A stretch of 54,853 bases of DNA from a virus: IMG/VR virus record IMGVR_UViG_3300044684_000175, positions 1 through 54,853 of that record; one strand, written 5' to 3'. The notes beneath the pieces are model-generated. The model did no database searches. It saw only the letters and a list, made by a program, of their open reading frames with translations, and had not been told where the DNA came from. Position 1 is the stretch's first letter; every line of letters begins with the position of its first letter. Below, in pieces: positions 15,131 through 23,164 of the stretch. A program made the position numbers and the translations under genes.

Positions 15131-15567
15131 CAGCCAATAACTTTTGATTTTGCCGCCGCATATTCTGTGTCGGTTAGAAGCCCCTGGGCACGGAGCACCG
15201 CAAGTCGCTCCAGTTCTTCCGCCAGATTGACTCCGGGGTCGATCTCGGGTCGCCCCACGCTCATTCGGGCGGTGATCGCATCGCGCAGGCGGATGAAATC
15301 CTGAAGGCACTTCGATCCGAACATGACCGCATTCTCATCTCCGTCAGCGAAAGGTCTTGTGTCATCACGCCCGTTGATAGAAAGGCGCAAATGACCCGCC
15401 AGTAAGCCAGGCTCTTTTAATTGTAGAGCCGTGATTGACTTTATGTCGATCGCCTTGTCGCCTTGGCCCATCAGGAGAAAGCTTGTCGACATGCCACCTT
15501 CTTTGCGGCTGATGATGACAGAGGTTTCCGTCAGTTCCATACTGCCGTTCTTGCCAATGACTTTCAC
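15130..15567 (-). CDS. SHOCT-domain protein
   Basis: 145 residues from a GTG at 15565-15567 with AAGGAGG upstream. The first two thirds are strand-rich and PH-like (MELTETSVIISRKEGG, then a later LQLKEP). The last 30 residues are a SHOCT motif (EELERLAVLRAQGLLTDTEY). SHOCT tails commonly mark proteins that oligomerise. Lies 24 bp after the repressor gene and is probably co-transcribed with it. Confidence 0.7.
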   Translation of the reverse strand: MKVIGKNGSMELTETSVIISRKEGGMSTSFLLMGQGDKAIDIKSITALQLKEPGLLAGHLRLSINGRDDTRPFADGDENAVMFGSKCLQDFIRLRDAITARMSVGRPEIDPGVNLAEELERLAVLRAQGLLTDTEYAAAKSKVIG

Positions 15568-15591
15568 GTCCCCTCCTTGCAATCGCGATCG

Positions 15592-16317
15592 CTACATTTT
15601 CCTTAGACAAGACACTACGCGTCCAATGATCTTGATCTCATCGGCCAGGACTTCGTATGGCGGATAAACGCTATTTTCCGATACGAGCAAAAGTTTGTAT
15701 GGGTCGGCGCCGTGGATGCGGCTGACGTTTTTAACTACGAGCCCGAAGCCGTCCCATAGCGCGAATACACCGGGAGGAGTGGGGTTGGTATCATTCTGGT
15801 CGACGATGATCCTGTCGCCCGGCATCAACTTTGGTTCCATGCTGTCGCCGATAACCTCGACCATGTTCAGTGCGTTCGGACTGGCGCGTAACTCGCGGGT
15901 CACATACTCGCGGCTAAATCCCCACCTGGCTTTAATGTCGTCGCCTTCCACGAGGGTGCCGCCGCCGGCTGACAGCTTGATGTCGTATTCCGGGATGCTG
16001 ATCGTTCCGTCCTGGGCTTCGCTCGTCGGCAGGTCAAAATCGGTCGGCCGAAGATCGTTATGCGGCGGCTCATCCGGCCCAAGCGAAGGCATCGCCACCT
16101 TTGCCGCCTCTGCCAGCTTCGCGAGGGTGCGGGTCGACGGGACGGACGGGTTTTCACCCTCTTTCGGATAGACGTGGCGCGTTATGGTCGTGACCGCGAC
16201 GTCCGCCTTTTTTGCCCATGATGTTGGGTTGAGCTCGGGCTTGGCGGCCAAGACGCCGCTCATCCACTCGCGGATGGCTAACAGTTCAGATGCTCTCGTA
16301 TCGTTCATGAGTAGCAT
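15592..16317 (-). CDS. S24/LexA-type phage repressor
   Basis: 241 residues. An N-terminal helix-turn-helix (about 12-70, with ADVAVTTITRHVYP) is followed by a linker and an S24 peptidase domain. Catalytic Ser159 sits in GDSMEP and Lys196 in VVKNV. A possible self-cleavage Ala117-Gly118 lies in LSAGGG. RecA-stimulated autocleavage at Ala-Gly, as in lambda CI and LexA, would inactivate it after DNA damage. It is divergent from the Cro-like gene with operators between, and likely represses both the 16.35 kb and 13.2 kb promoters. ATGs at 16317 and 16308 are both possible starts. Confidence 0.92.
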   Translation of the reverse strand: MLLMNDTRASELLAIREWMSGVLAAKPELNPTSWAKKADVAVTTITRHVYPKEGENPSVPSTRTLAKLAEAAKVAMPSLGPDEPPHNDLRPTDFDLPTSEAQDGTISIPEYDIKLSAGGGTLVEGDDIKARWGFSREYVTRELRASPNALNMVEVIGDSMEPKLMPGDRIIVDQNDTNPTPPGVFALWDGFGLVVKNVSRIHGADPYKLLLVSENSVYPPYEVLADEIKIIGRVVSCLRKM

Positions 16318-16344
16318 CTTTGCAAAACCCCATTAGCAAAACTA

Positions 16345-16384
16345 TTTGCAAAATTGCTATTGCAATAATTAGCAATTTTGCTAC
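16345..16384. promoter_or_regulatory. Repressor operators, right pair
   Basis: TTTGCAAAATTGCTAT (16345-16360) and TTAGCAATTTTGCTAC (16369-16384), each one base off perfect arms, centres 24 bp apart. A further half-site TTAGCAA is at 16333-16339. A rightward promoter may use TTGCAA (16360-16365) and TACATG (16382-16387). The Cro-like ATG would then lie within about 10 bases of the start of transcription, giving a leaderless or near-leaderless mRNA. Confidence 0.75.
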
Positions 16385-16395
16385 ATGATGCGCGC

Positions 16396-16608
16396 ATGTC
16401 GGACCTACTCCAAGATTTCGAGCGCGATTGTGAAGCTGCGGGCGTCAAGCCTCAGGCGGCCGTCGAGCGTGGCGGCCTGCACCCCATGAACTGGTACCGC
16501 TGGCGGTCTGGTCAGGTTTCCCCAACCCTGAAGAACTTTGAGGCTGCGAGGAGCGGTCTGGAAGACATTCGACAGGAACGAGCCGCGAGCGGTCTAGGCG
16601 CCGCTTAA
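16396..16608 (+). CDS. Cro-like helix-turn-helix regulator
   Basis: 70 residues from ATG 16396. A TTG 18 bases upstream lies inside an operator and is unlikely. The body has helices LLQDFERDCEAA and VKPQAAVERGGLHPMNWYRW, with a helix-turn-helix over about 18-42. Position opposite the repressor and control by the same operators indicate a Cro role. No Shine-Dalgarno sequence is visible, which fits a leaderless transcript. Confidence 0.8.
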   Translation: MSDLLQDFERDCEAAGVKPQAAVERGGLHPMNWYRWRSGQVSPTLKNFEAARSGLEDIRQERAASGLGAA

Positions 16609-17058
16609 CCCTTTTGCCGCGCCGGGCCTCTGGCCAACTCGAAGGCGCAGCAGGGGCGTCCACCGGGACAAAATTGCGGTGGCCGCCCCACAGAACAAGT
16701 TTCGCCACCGAGCCTTTGCGAGCCCAGCGGGGCCGGGTCAGGAGCGAAAGGTGGCACGGCGACCAAACCAGCCGTGAGGCCGTCCCGAGGCCGTTAAGCC
16801 GGGCGCTGGCTCAAAGCGAAAGTCTGAAAGGTTCGGTCAAAAAGCAGACAGCGGGAAAGACTGTGCTGCGCTCGGCCGGGCGTAGTCTGGGGGTGGTGCC
16901 CTACGGCGCGCGATCCCCGCCAGTTTCAGGCGGTTACCAGCATTTCCGCCTGTCAGCGCAGCCGGCGCGCGGATGTCCGGCTCTGTCCGCAGCCAGCAGC
17001 GCATGTGCTGGCCACCCGGTCGGGCTCCCGGCCAAGCACCATCACCTCCCAAGCCTTG

Positions 17059-17098
17059 GGGGCCGATCAACTTTCCACGGCGGATCGGCCCCTTCTTT
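17059..17098 (+). terminator. Strong rightward hairpin, terminator-like
   Basis: Perfect 10-bp stem GGGGCCGATC (17059-17068) with GATCGGCCCC (17083-17092), 14-base loop, then TTCTTT. It would end transcripts from the Cro-like promoter unless read through by an anti-terminator, or it could be a structural element of an origin. Confidence 0.6.
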
Positions 17099-17101
17099 GG
17101 C

Positions 17102-17132
17102 AGGCGAGGCAACTTTCATTAGGCGAGGCAAC
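17102..17132. repeat. 12-bp direct repeat
   Basis: AGGCGAGGCAAC at 17102-17113 and again at 17121-17132, 19 bp apart start to start. Iteron-like spacing, but only two copies were seen. Confidence 0.5.
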
Positions 17133-17137
17133 CTCAT

Positions 17138-17470
17138 ATGCAAGGGTGTAAAAAATCGGTGCGGAACAGGGTCTGCGTTCATAAAGCCGAGGATACTTCT
17201 GTTCGTGATATTTCACAAATCCGTGAGTCCCACGCGGGAATTATCCACAGGGACAATTCCCCGGCTGGGCGAACCTGGCTCGACCGGGCACGCGGAAACG
17301 GCCGACGCCGCCTAAGCCAATCCCAACAGGCCAACACAGCCGCATATCTCAATTTGATCGGCAACTGGAACGACCTGGCCAGCATCATTGAACCTGAGTT
17401 CGATGAGGTTGAGAGCCTGGCCGATTATGTCGCCGCGGAATACCGGCTCCAAATCGAGGAGGCGGCGTAA
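17138..17470 (+). CDS. Hypothetical protein, start uncertain
   Basis: 110 residues if started at ATG 17138. The last 45 or so (from NLIGNWNDLASIIEPEF on) are acidic, helical and gene-like. The first 60 are basic, uneven and cover the DnaA box, so the real start may be the TTG near 17350, giving about 39 residues. The stop overlaps the next start as TAATG. Not recognised. Confidence 0.45.
   Translation: MQGCKKSVRNRVCVHKAEDTSVRDISQIRESHAGIIHRDNSPAGRTWLDRARGNGRRRLSQSQQANTAAYLNLIGNWNDLASIIEPEFDEVESLADYVAAEYRLQIEEAA
17241..17249 (+). promoter_or_regulatory. Perfect DnaA box
   Basis: TTATCCACA matches the bacterial DnaA-box consensus at all nine positions. One site is not proof of an origin, but it lies next to a gene-free stretch and a direct repeat, and the phage carries its own sliding clamp. 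Confidence 0.45.
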
Positions 17471-17856
17471 TGTTTGGCCTGTTCAGGAAAAAGCCCGCGC
17501 CAGACACATCGAATGGCTGGATTGCACTTTCTGTCGGCGAGGACATTCCGGCAAAGATTGGGCAGAAATTCGATATTCGCACCGTCGTCTACGGCGACGT
17601 CTATGGTCTCGTTTTTGGAACCCCATCGAGCGGCAAAACATCAACCGGCCGCGTATACGTCTACACAGCCACGGGATACGCGTGGGCGCCTATAGTCACC
17701 CATTATCGCCTGCACAAGCCTACCGAAATCTCCGCCTCGGACGAAACCCGCGCGCGTCGGGAAAACGAATGGCATGATTGGGCGCGCACCGCCGAAAGCC
17801 TTATCGATGGTGACGGCTACCTCCCGCTGAAGCGGCACGAGCGGGTGCGCAGATGA
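17470..17856 (+). CDS. Hypothetical protein, 128 aa
   Basis: 128 residues starting MFGLFRKKPAP, with a basic Pro-containing start, a strand-rich middle (FDIRTVVYGDVYGLVFG) and a helical basic tail. Stop overlaps the next start (ATGA). Not recognised. Confidence 0.7.
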   Translation: MFGLFRKKPAPDTSNGWIALSVGEDIPAKIGQKFDIRTVVYGDVYGLVFGTPSSGKTSTGRVYVYTATGYAWAPIVTHYRLHKPTEISASDETRARRENEWHDWARTAESLIDGDGYLPLKRHERVRR

Positions 17857-18215
17857 TGATGCTACCTCCCTCCGACCAGATCCAGCGCGAGGTCGCCATC
17901 CTGTCCCAATACGAGCGCGAGGACGACGTCCTTTTCTACGCCTGCGCCATGGTTGGCATCAGCGTGTTCGAACTGCGCGGCCTTGGCTTGAACTGTCGTC
18001 TCTCCGACCGGCGTGCGCACGCGATCCTGATCTTGGGTTTGCATGGCATCCCTCGGCACATCATCCAGGCCCTGTGCTCGACCACTTGGGTTCTGCTCGT
18101 CCGCATCGATCGGGCCTGGCGCCGCGATGGCGCCGAGACCGCATTTCAGATGGCGCGGGGAATGAGGCGCCCGGCCAATTCTAACCCTAACCTCATTATG
18201 GATGTGGCAGCATGA
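17853..18215 (+). CDS. Small helical regulator-like protein, 120 aa
   Basis: 120 residues. The VFELRGLGLNCRLSDRRAHA stretch looks helix-turn-helix-like, but a hydrophobic segment (IIQALCSTTWVLLVRI) follows. Three ATGs in a row (17853, 17856, 17859); the first gives the ATGA overlap seen throughout this operon. Not recognised. Confidence 0.65.
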   Translation: MMMLPPSDQIQREVAILSQYEREDDVLFYACAMVGISVFELRGLGLNCRLSDRRAHAILILGLHGIPRHIIQALCSTTWVLLVRIDRAWRRDGAETAFQMARGMRRPANSNPNLIMDVAA

Positions 18216-18472
18216 ACACTGTCGATCTCGTCTTCGCCGGCTATGTCGGCGGCGTCGCCTCAGTCCTCGCCCTATACCCGGTCGCCGCCTGGGCGAAGAC
18301 ACGCTTTCGCCACTGGCTGGCGCGCACCCCGGTCGAGCCCGTGCCTGAGCCGGAACCGGCCCAATGGCCGAAGCTGGATCTGCCCACGCGCGGCAAGGGC
18401 GGTCGTTTCATTTCCAAGCGGGAGGCCATGCGCTCTCTGCTGGAACGTGATGTGGCGGCGGCGGGAAAATGA
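18212..18472 (+). CDS. Single-span membrane protein, 86 aa
   Basis: A hydrophobic segment at about residues 5-28 (LVFAGYVGGVASVLALYPVAA) is followed by a basic stretch, a Pro/Glu linker (PVEPVPEPEPAQ) and a basic tail. Likely N-terminal anchor with cytoplasmic tail. Overlaps both neighbours by 4 bp. Not recognised. Confidence 0.7.
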   Translation: MNTVDLVFAGYVGGVASVLALYPVAAWAKTRFRHWLARTPVEPVPEPEPAQWPKLDLPTRGKGGRFISKREAMRSLLERDVAAAGK

Positions 18473-21021
18473 GCGTCCAGACCTATCGCCAGTTTCTTGA
18501 GGCCAAGATCAGGATGGCGCCCGCCATCGGCTTTGACGTGCCATTGGACCGTATAAACCCGGCCCTGAAGCCGCATACGCGCGCGCTCGTCCAGTGGGGT
18601 GTCCGCGGTGGCCGCCGCGCCTTCTTTGCCTCCTTCGGCCTGCACAAGACTGCGACGCAGCTGGAGACCTGCAGGATCCTGAAGGCTGAGGTCCTGGCCG
18701 AAACCGGCCGGCCGGCATTGGCGCTGATCATCTGCCCGCTCGGGGTCAGACGCGAGTTCGTCAAGGAAGCGGCGGAACGGTTCCAGGGCGAGTTCGGCAT
18801 CCGGATCAAGTTCATCCGCGGCGCCGACGAGATCGAGGTCGACGTCGCCGGCGAACCGCCGGTCATCCATCTTACCAATTACGAGACCGTGCGCGACGGC
18901 CGGCTTGACCCGAACCTATTCGATATCGCCAGCCTGGACGAGGCCTCGGTCCTGCGCAGCTTCGGCTCCAAGACCTATCAGACGTTTCTTACCCTGTTCG
19001 AGCGCGTCCGTTTCAGATTTGTGGCCACGGCGACGCCAAGCCCGAACCGGTACAAAGAGCTTATCCACTATGCCGGCTTCTTGGCCATTATGGACACGGG
19101 ACAGGCCCTGACCCGCTTCTTTCAGCGCGACAGCACCAAGGCCAACAATCTAACCTTGTACCCGCATAAACGGCAGGAGTTCTATTTCTGGCTCAACAGC
19201 TGGGCGGTATTTCTGCAGAAGCCATCCGACCTCGGTTTCAGCGACGACGGATACGTGCTGCCCGAGCTCGATATCCGCTGGCATGAGGTTCCCACCGACC
19301 ACAGCATGGCCGGAACCGAAGGCAGGGAGGGGCAGGTCCTGCTCTTCAAAGACGCGGCGCTCGGCATCGTCGAGGCTGCGGCAGAGAAGCGGGACAACCT
19401 GGGCCAGCGGATTGCGCGCATGATGGCCATCCGTGCCGACGATCCGGGCGCACACCGGCTAATTTGGCACGACCTGGAGGCTGAGCGTGAGGCCATCGAG
19501 GCAGCAATCCCTGACGTCGTCAGCGTCTACGGCAGCCAGGACCTGGACGAGCGTGAGCTTGCGGTCGAGGCCTTCAGCGAAGGCCGCGTCCAGGAGCTGG
19601 CGGCGAAGCCGATCATGCTCGGCTCGGGCACGAATCTGCAGCGCCACTGCGCCTGGGCCATCTTTCTCGGCATCGGGCCGAAATTCAACGACTTCATCCA
19701 GGCGATCCACCGCCTCCACCGCTTCGGCCAGCCGCGGCGCGTCCGCGTCGACCTGATCTATTCCGAGGCCGAGCGGGAGCAGCGGCGGACGCTGGAAGCG
19801 AAGTGGCAACAACACAAGGAGCTTCAGGACGCCATGGGCGAAATCATCCGCGAATTTGGGCTCAATCACTTAGAAATGAGCCAGGTTCTGACCCGAAGCA
19901 TTGGCATTGACCGCGTCGAGGCCGCCGGTGCCGGCTGGCTGGTCGCAAACAACGACTGCGTCGAGGAGGTCAAGACGATGGAGGACAATTCCGTTGATCT
20001 GATCGTGACCTCCATACCGTTCTCCAACCACTACGAGTATACGCCCTCCTACAACGATTTCGGACACACCGACGATGATGGCCACTTCTTCGCCCAGATG
20101 GATCACCTCAGCCCGGAACTTCTCCGGATCCTGAAACCAGGCCGGCTGGCCTGCGTCCACGTCAAGGACCGTATCCTTTTCGGGTCCGTGACTGGCATGG
20201 GCCGCCCCACGGTCAACCCTTTCCACGCCAAGTGCATCGAACACTACCAGGCGCACGGCTTCGGCTACATGGGCATGATCACGGTCGTGACGGACGTGGT
20301 CAGGGAGAACAATCAGACCTACCGCCTCGGCTACACGGAGATGTGCAAGGACGGGTCCAAGATGGGTGTGGGCTCGCCCGAATACGTCCTACTCCTGTGC
20401 AAGCTACCCACAGACCGGTCCAAATCCTACGCCGACGAGCGCGTCCAGCATGAAAAGGCCGATTACAGTCTCGCCCGCTGGCAGGTGGACGCGTCCGCGT
20501 TCTGGCGGTCGTCGGGCGAGCGAATGCTCACGCCGGAAGAGTTGGCGGCGCTTCCGCCTGACGTCTTAGGCAAAGCATTCACCCGGCAGACGTTGGACGC
20601 TGTCTACGACTACGAGACCCACGTGCGCATCGGTGAAGCCCTGGAGGCGCGCGGCGCCCTCCCGTCGACGTTCATGGCCCTGAGCCCCGGCAGCAACGAC
20701 CCCGACGTCTGGCATGACATCAACCGGATGCTGACCCTCAATGGCGACCAGACCCGCAAGGGGCTCGAAAACCATGTCTGCCCGCTCCAGTTCGACATCG
20801 TGGACCGGCTCATCGAGCGCTACAGCCAAAAGGGAGAGCTCGTCTTCGATCCGTTCGGGGGTCTATTCACCGTCCCTTACCGTGCGCTGAAGGCCGGGCG
20901 CCGCGGTCGCGCCGTCGAGCTTAACCCGTCCTATTTCTTGGACGGGATTAAATACCTGCAGTCTATGGAAGCGGATGTGTCCATGCCATCCCTATTCGAT
21001 TTCCTGGAGGCGGCAGAATGA
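18469..21021 (+). CDS. SF2 helicase - DNA methyltransferase fusion
   Basis: 850 residues. The N-terminal half is Snf2-like SF2: motif I SFGLHKT (55-61), DEAS box (157-160), motif III TATPSPN (187-193) and motif VI HRLHRFGQ (414-421). The usual GLGKT has become GLHKT, but Lys and Thr remain. The C-terminal half is a beta-class amino-methyltransferase: motif IV SIPFSNHYEY (515-524), then motif I FDPFGG (793-798) with VELNP. Beta-class enzymes carry motif IV before motif I and make N6-methyladenine or N4-methylcytosine. The helicase may move the methyltransferase along DNA or strip bound proteins. Anti-restriction is a likely role, inferred. Linked by overlaps to 18212 and 21018. Confidence 0.88.
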   Translation: MSVQTYRQFLEAKIRMAPAIGFDVPLDRINPALKPHTRALVQWGVRGGRRAFFASFGLHKTATQLETCRILKAEVLAETGRPALALIICPLGVRREFVKEAAERFQGEFGIRIKFIRGADEIEVDVAGEPPVIHLTNYETVRDGRLDPNLFDIASLDEASVLRSFGSKTYQTFLTLFERVRFRFVATATPSPNRYKELIHYAGFLAIMDTGQALTRFFQRDSTKANNLTLYPHKRQEFYFWLNSWAVFLQKPSDLGFSDDGYVLPELDIRWHEVPTDHSMAGTEGREGQVLLFKDAALGIVEAAAEKRDNLGQRIARMMAIRADDPGAHRLIWHDLEAEREAIEAAIPDVVSVYGSQDLDERELAVEAFSEGRVQELAAKPIMLGSGTNLQRHCAWAIFLGIGPKFNDFIQAIHRLHRFGQPRRVRVDLIYSEAEREQRRTLEAKWQQHKELQDAMGEIIREFGLNHLEMSQVLTRSIGIDRVEAAGAGWLVANNDCVEEVKTMEDNSVDLIVTSIPFSNHYEYTPSYNDFGHTDDDGHFFAQMDHLSPELLRILKPGRLACVHVKDRILFGSVTGMGRPTVNPFHAKCIEHYQAHGFGYMGMITVVTDVVRENNQTYRLGYTEMCKDGSKMGVGSPEYVLLLCKLPTDRSKSYADERVQHEKADYSLARWQVDASAFWRSSGERMLTPEELAALPPDVLGKAFTRQTLDAVYDYETHVRIGEALEARGALPSTFMALSPGSNDPDVWHDINRMLTLNGDQTRKGLENHVCPLQFDIVDRLIERYSQKGELVFDPFGGLFTVPYRALKAGRRGRAVELNPSYFLDGIKYLQSMEADVSMPSLFDFLEAAE

Positions 21022-21335
21022 CCCCCCGCCAGACAGCCTGTCTCAATTACATAGACGCCTATATCCGGCGCACCGGCGGCGTATCACCGTCCTACGCCGA
21101 GATTAGCGCGCACATGAACCTCGCCAGCCGCAGCGGCGCGCACAGGCTTGTCACGGCCCTGGAGAGCCTTGGCCGCCTCCGTCGCCATCCCGACCGCGCA
21201 CGCCAGCTTGAGGTGGTCAAAGTCGAGACGGCGCCAGCCAAGAGTGTGGACGCTGATATGGCGGCAATGCTTCAGGCTTATGGATCGCGGCGCGTGGCAG
21301 AAGCGTTTAATCGGCAGACGGGGATGGCGGGATGA
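21018..21335 (+). CDS. Orphan LexA-type DNA-binding domain protein
   Basis: 105 residues. MTPRQTACLNYIDAYIRRTG, then SPSYAEISAHMNLASRSG and VTALESLGRLRRHPDRARQL is the LexA winged helix. The S24 peptidase part is missing and a helical tail of about 35 residues takes its place. It should bind DNA without SOS-linked cleavage. Targets could be LexA boxes of the host or sites of its own. Follows the helicase-methyltransferase with a 4-bp overlap. Confidence 0.8.
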   Translation: MTPRQTACLNYIDAYIRRTGGVSPSYAEISAHMNLASRSGAHRLVTALESLGRLRRHPDRARQLEVVKVETAPAKSVDADMAAMLQAYGSRRVAEAFNRQTGMAG

Positions 21336-21778
21336 CCCATCTTATTGCAACTCCCATCGACCTTGCCAGCGCTAACGACTTCGTCACGCGACTGCATCGC
21401 CATCACAAGCCAGTGCGCGGCCACAAGTTCAGCATAGCCGCGTCCGATGATCTGGGCATTCGTGGTGTCGTCATTGTCGGTCGCCCGGTCTCGCGCATCC
21501 TCGATGACGGCCTGACGCTGGAGGTGACGCGCCTGTGCACTGATGGCCGCGCCAACGCTTGCAGCTTCCTTTATGGCGCTGCGGCCCGCGCCGCGTTCGC
21601 GCTCGGTTACCGCAGGATCGGCACCTACATCCGCGCCGACGAGCTTGGAACATCCCTGGTCGGCGCCGGCTGGCGCATGGTTGCCCAGGTCAAGGGCCGC
21701 AGTTGGGACTGCGCCAGTCGCCCACGCATCGACCAGACAGAGATTATCGACCGCCTGCGTTTCGAGAGGGTCGCATGA
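21332..21778 (+). CDS. XF1762-type GNAT-fold phage protein
   Basis: 148 residues. Signature stretches: HRHHKPVRGHKFSIAA, then VVIVGRPVSR, TLEVTRLCTDG and NACSFLYGAAARAAF, ending in GTSLVGAGWRM. This is the XF1762 family, often annotated as acetyltransferase-like because of the GNAT-like core. The double His start also recalls Mu Mom, a GNAT-fold DNA-modification enzyme. Its position right after a DNA methyltransferase makes a DNA-modification role worth considering, but no substrate can be deduced. Confidence 0.75.
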   Translation: MTHLIATPIDLASANDFVTRLHRHHKPVRGHKFSIAASDDLGIRGVVIVGRPVSRILDDGLTLEVTRLCTDGRANACSFLYGAAARAAFALGYRRIGTYIRADELGTSLVGAGWRMVAQVKGRSWDCASRPRIDQTEIIDRLRFERVA

Positions 21779-22782
21779 CCGATCTCAAGATCAACACATA
21801 CCCCCTGCACATCGGCGACTGGCATAGCGGGACCTCCCGCATGAGTCTTGCTGAGCGCGGCGCCTACATCACCCTCTGCAATCAGTACTATCTCGACCAA
21901 GGCAACGGATGGACCGAGACCGAGTGTATGCGCTTATGCGGCGCCATGTCGCGCGAAGAGCAGAAGGCGGTCAAAACCGTGCTCGCATCCAAGTTTGATC
22001 AGATCTCTACTGGCTATCGCCACGCCGGCATGGATGACCGCATAGCAGATATCGTAGCAGCGTCTGAGCGTAATCAGGAGCGTGCAAGACGTGCCGCAAA
22101 TGCACGTCATCACGGAAAGCCTAAGCAATCCTCCACTGATGCTACAAGCAATGCTCAAAGCAACGACTTAGCACGTCTTGAGGAATGCGATCCAAAAGCC
22201 AAAAGCCAAAAGCCAAAAGGAGAGAGTATATCTAACGATACACTCTCTCCAGACGCGGGCGTGAGCGCAGCGGCTGCGCCGAGGGAAGGTGAGCGGTTTG
22301 CTGATTTCTTCAACGCCTATCCCCGCAAAGACGGGATGCTCGATGCGGAGGACGCGTGGAGCGCAGCGGTCGCAGACGGCGCTAAACCAGCGGACATCAT
22401 CGCGGGCATGCACCGGCAAATCCGGAGATGGACAGAGGACGGAACCCTGACCCGCGAGAAGGGCCGGTTCCTACCCTCGGCCGTGTCCTGGCTCACGGGC
22501 CGGCGCTGGCTCGACCCGATCGATACCGCCGTGGCCGGAAATCCGACCGCGCCCACCTGGCCGGGACCGGAGGCAATTGCGGACGCGGTGGCAATTGAGC
22601 TCAGGGAGCGTGGCCTCCGCGAGGACGACGCTGACAACTTCTGCCGATCGTATCTCCACCCCGCCGGCTGGTCGGCGCCATCTACCATCATCGCCCGCAC
22701 CAACTTTGCCGCCGAAAAACTGCGCGGCATCAACAGGCTGAAATCGTACACAATCCGGGTTGAGGAGGCCCGTGCAGCATGA
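21775..22782 (+). CDS. DUF1376 (YdaU-type) replication-associated protein
   Basis: 335 residues from ATG 21775, overlapping the previous stop. The N-terminal 90 residues match DUF1376: a PLHIGDWHSGTSRMSLAERG opening, then AYITLCNQYYL. A Lys/Gln-rich linker follows, then a C-terminal helical domain with FNAYPRKDGMLDAEDAW and FLPSAVSWLTGRRWLD, typical of phage DnaT/DnaD-like replication proteins. DUF1376 genes usually sit beside helicase loaders. Here no separate loader or helicase was recognised, so this may be the initiator or loader of the phage. Confidence 0.82.
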   Translation: MTDLKINTYPLHIGDWHSGTSRMSLAERGAYITLCNQYYLDQGNGWTETECMRLCGAMSREEQKAVKTVLASKFDQISTGYRHAGMDDRIADIVAASERNQERARRAANARHHGKPKQSSTDATSNAQSNDLARLEECDPKAKSQKPKGESISNDTLSPDAGVSAAAAPREGERFADFFNAYPRKDGMLDAEDAWSAAVADGAKPADIIAGMHRQIRRWTEDGTLTREKGRFLPSAVSWLTGRRWLDPIDTAVAGNPTAPTWPGPEAIADAVAIELRERGLREDDADNFCRSYLHPAGWSAPSTIIARTNFAAEKLRGINRLKSYTIRVEEARAA

Positions 22783-22958
22783 ACATCAATCACTGGAACT
22801 GGGCTGTTTGGGCTATCGTCATATTGCTCGCCTGCGTGACCTGCATCCGGATCGGCCTTCACGGCAAACCGATGACGGGCACATGGAATGCCGGCTGGGC
22901 AATATTCAACTTCTTGCTAAGTGCGGTCCTCTTTTGGCAGGCGGGATTGTTCAAATGA
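22779..22958 (+). CDS. 59-aa membrane protein with two spans
   Basis: Two hydrophobic stretches (about 9-26 WAVWAIVILLACVTCI and 40-56 AIFNFLLSAVLFW) flank a short polar loop. Start and stop each overlap a neighbour by 4 bp. Not recognised. Confidence 0.65.
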   Translation: MNINHWNWAVWAIVILLACVTCIRIGLHGKPMTGTWNAGWAIFNFLLSAVLFWQAGLFK

Positions 22959-23164
22959 CCGACTATCGAACCCAAATCATCGCCATAGCCGAAAAGATCG
23001 GAAACATGCGCAGTTTCAACCCGTCCGATGAGTTGGCGCGTGCCATCGAGGACGCTGGGCGGTCCGCGAATGCTGGCGACCAAGAAATGTACCAGGCTGC
23101 TCACCGGATCATGGCGCATATGAACCGGGAGCGGCTTCTGACCGGCGCGAGGCAAGCGATATGA
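22955..23164 (+). CDS. Small helical protein, 69 aa
   Basis: 69 residues starting MTDYRTQIIAIAEKIGN, largely helical and without Cys. Coupled to both neighbours by 4-bp overlaps. Not recognised. Confidence 0.65.
   Translation: MTDYRTQIIAIAEKIGNMRSFNPSDELARAIEDAGRSANAGDQEMYQAAHRIMAHMNRERLLTGARQAI

Larger units (their letters stand above)
16609..17137. other. 530-bp segment without a convincing gene
   Basis: GC-rich stretch after the Cro-like gene. Open frames cross it (for example plus 16614-17315), but they have unlike codon use, run through a strong hairpin and overlap the next gene. It holds a rightward terminator-like hairpin (17059-17098) and a 12-bp direct repeat (17102-17132). A perfect DnaA box lies about 100 bp further on. 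Candidate replication origin, or an untranslated RNA; neither is shown. Confidence 0.5.

Noticed and set aside
16614-17315. Plus-strand open frame of 233 codons in the gene-free segment
   Set aside because: Runs through a strong hairpin and into the next gene, and has no recognisable fold. Treated as noncoding, though not excluded.
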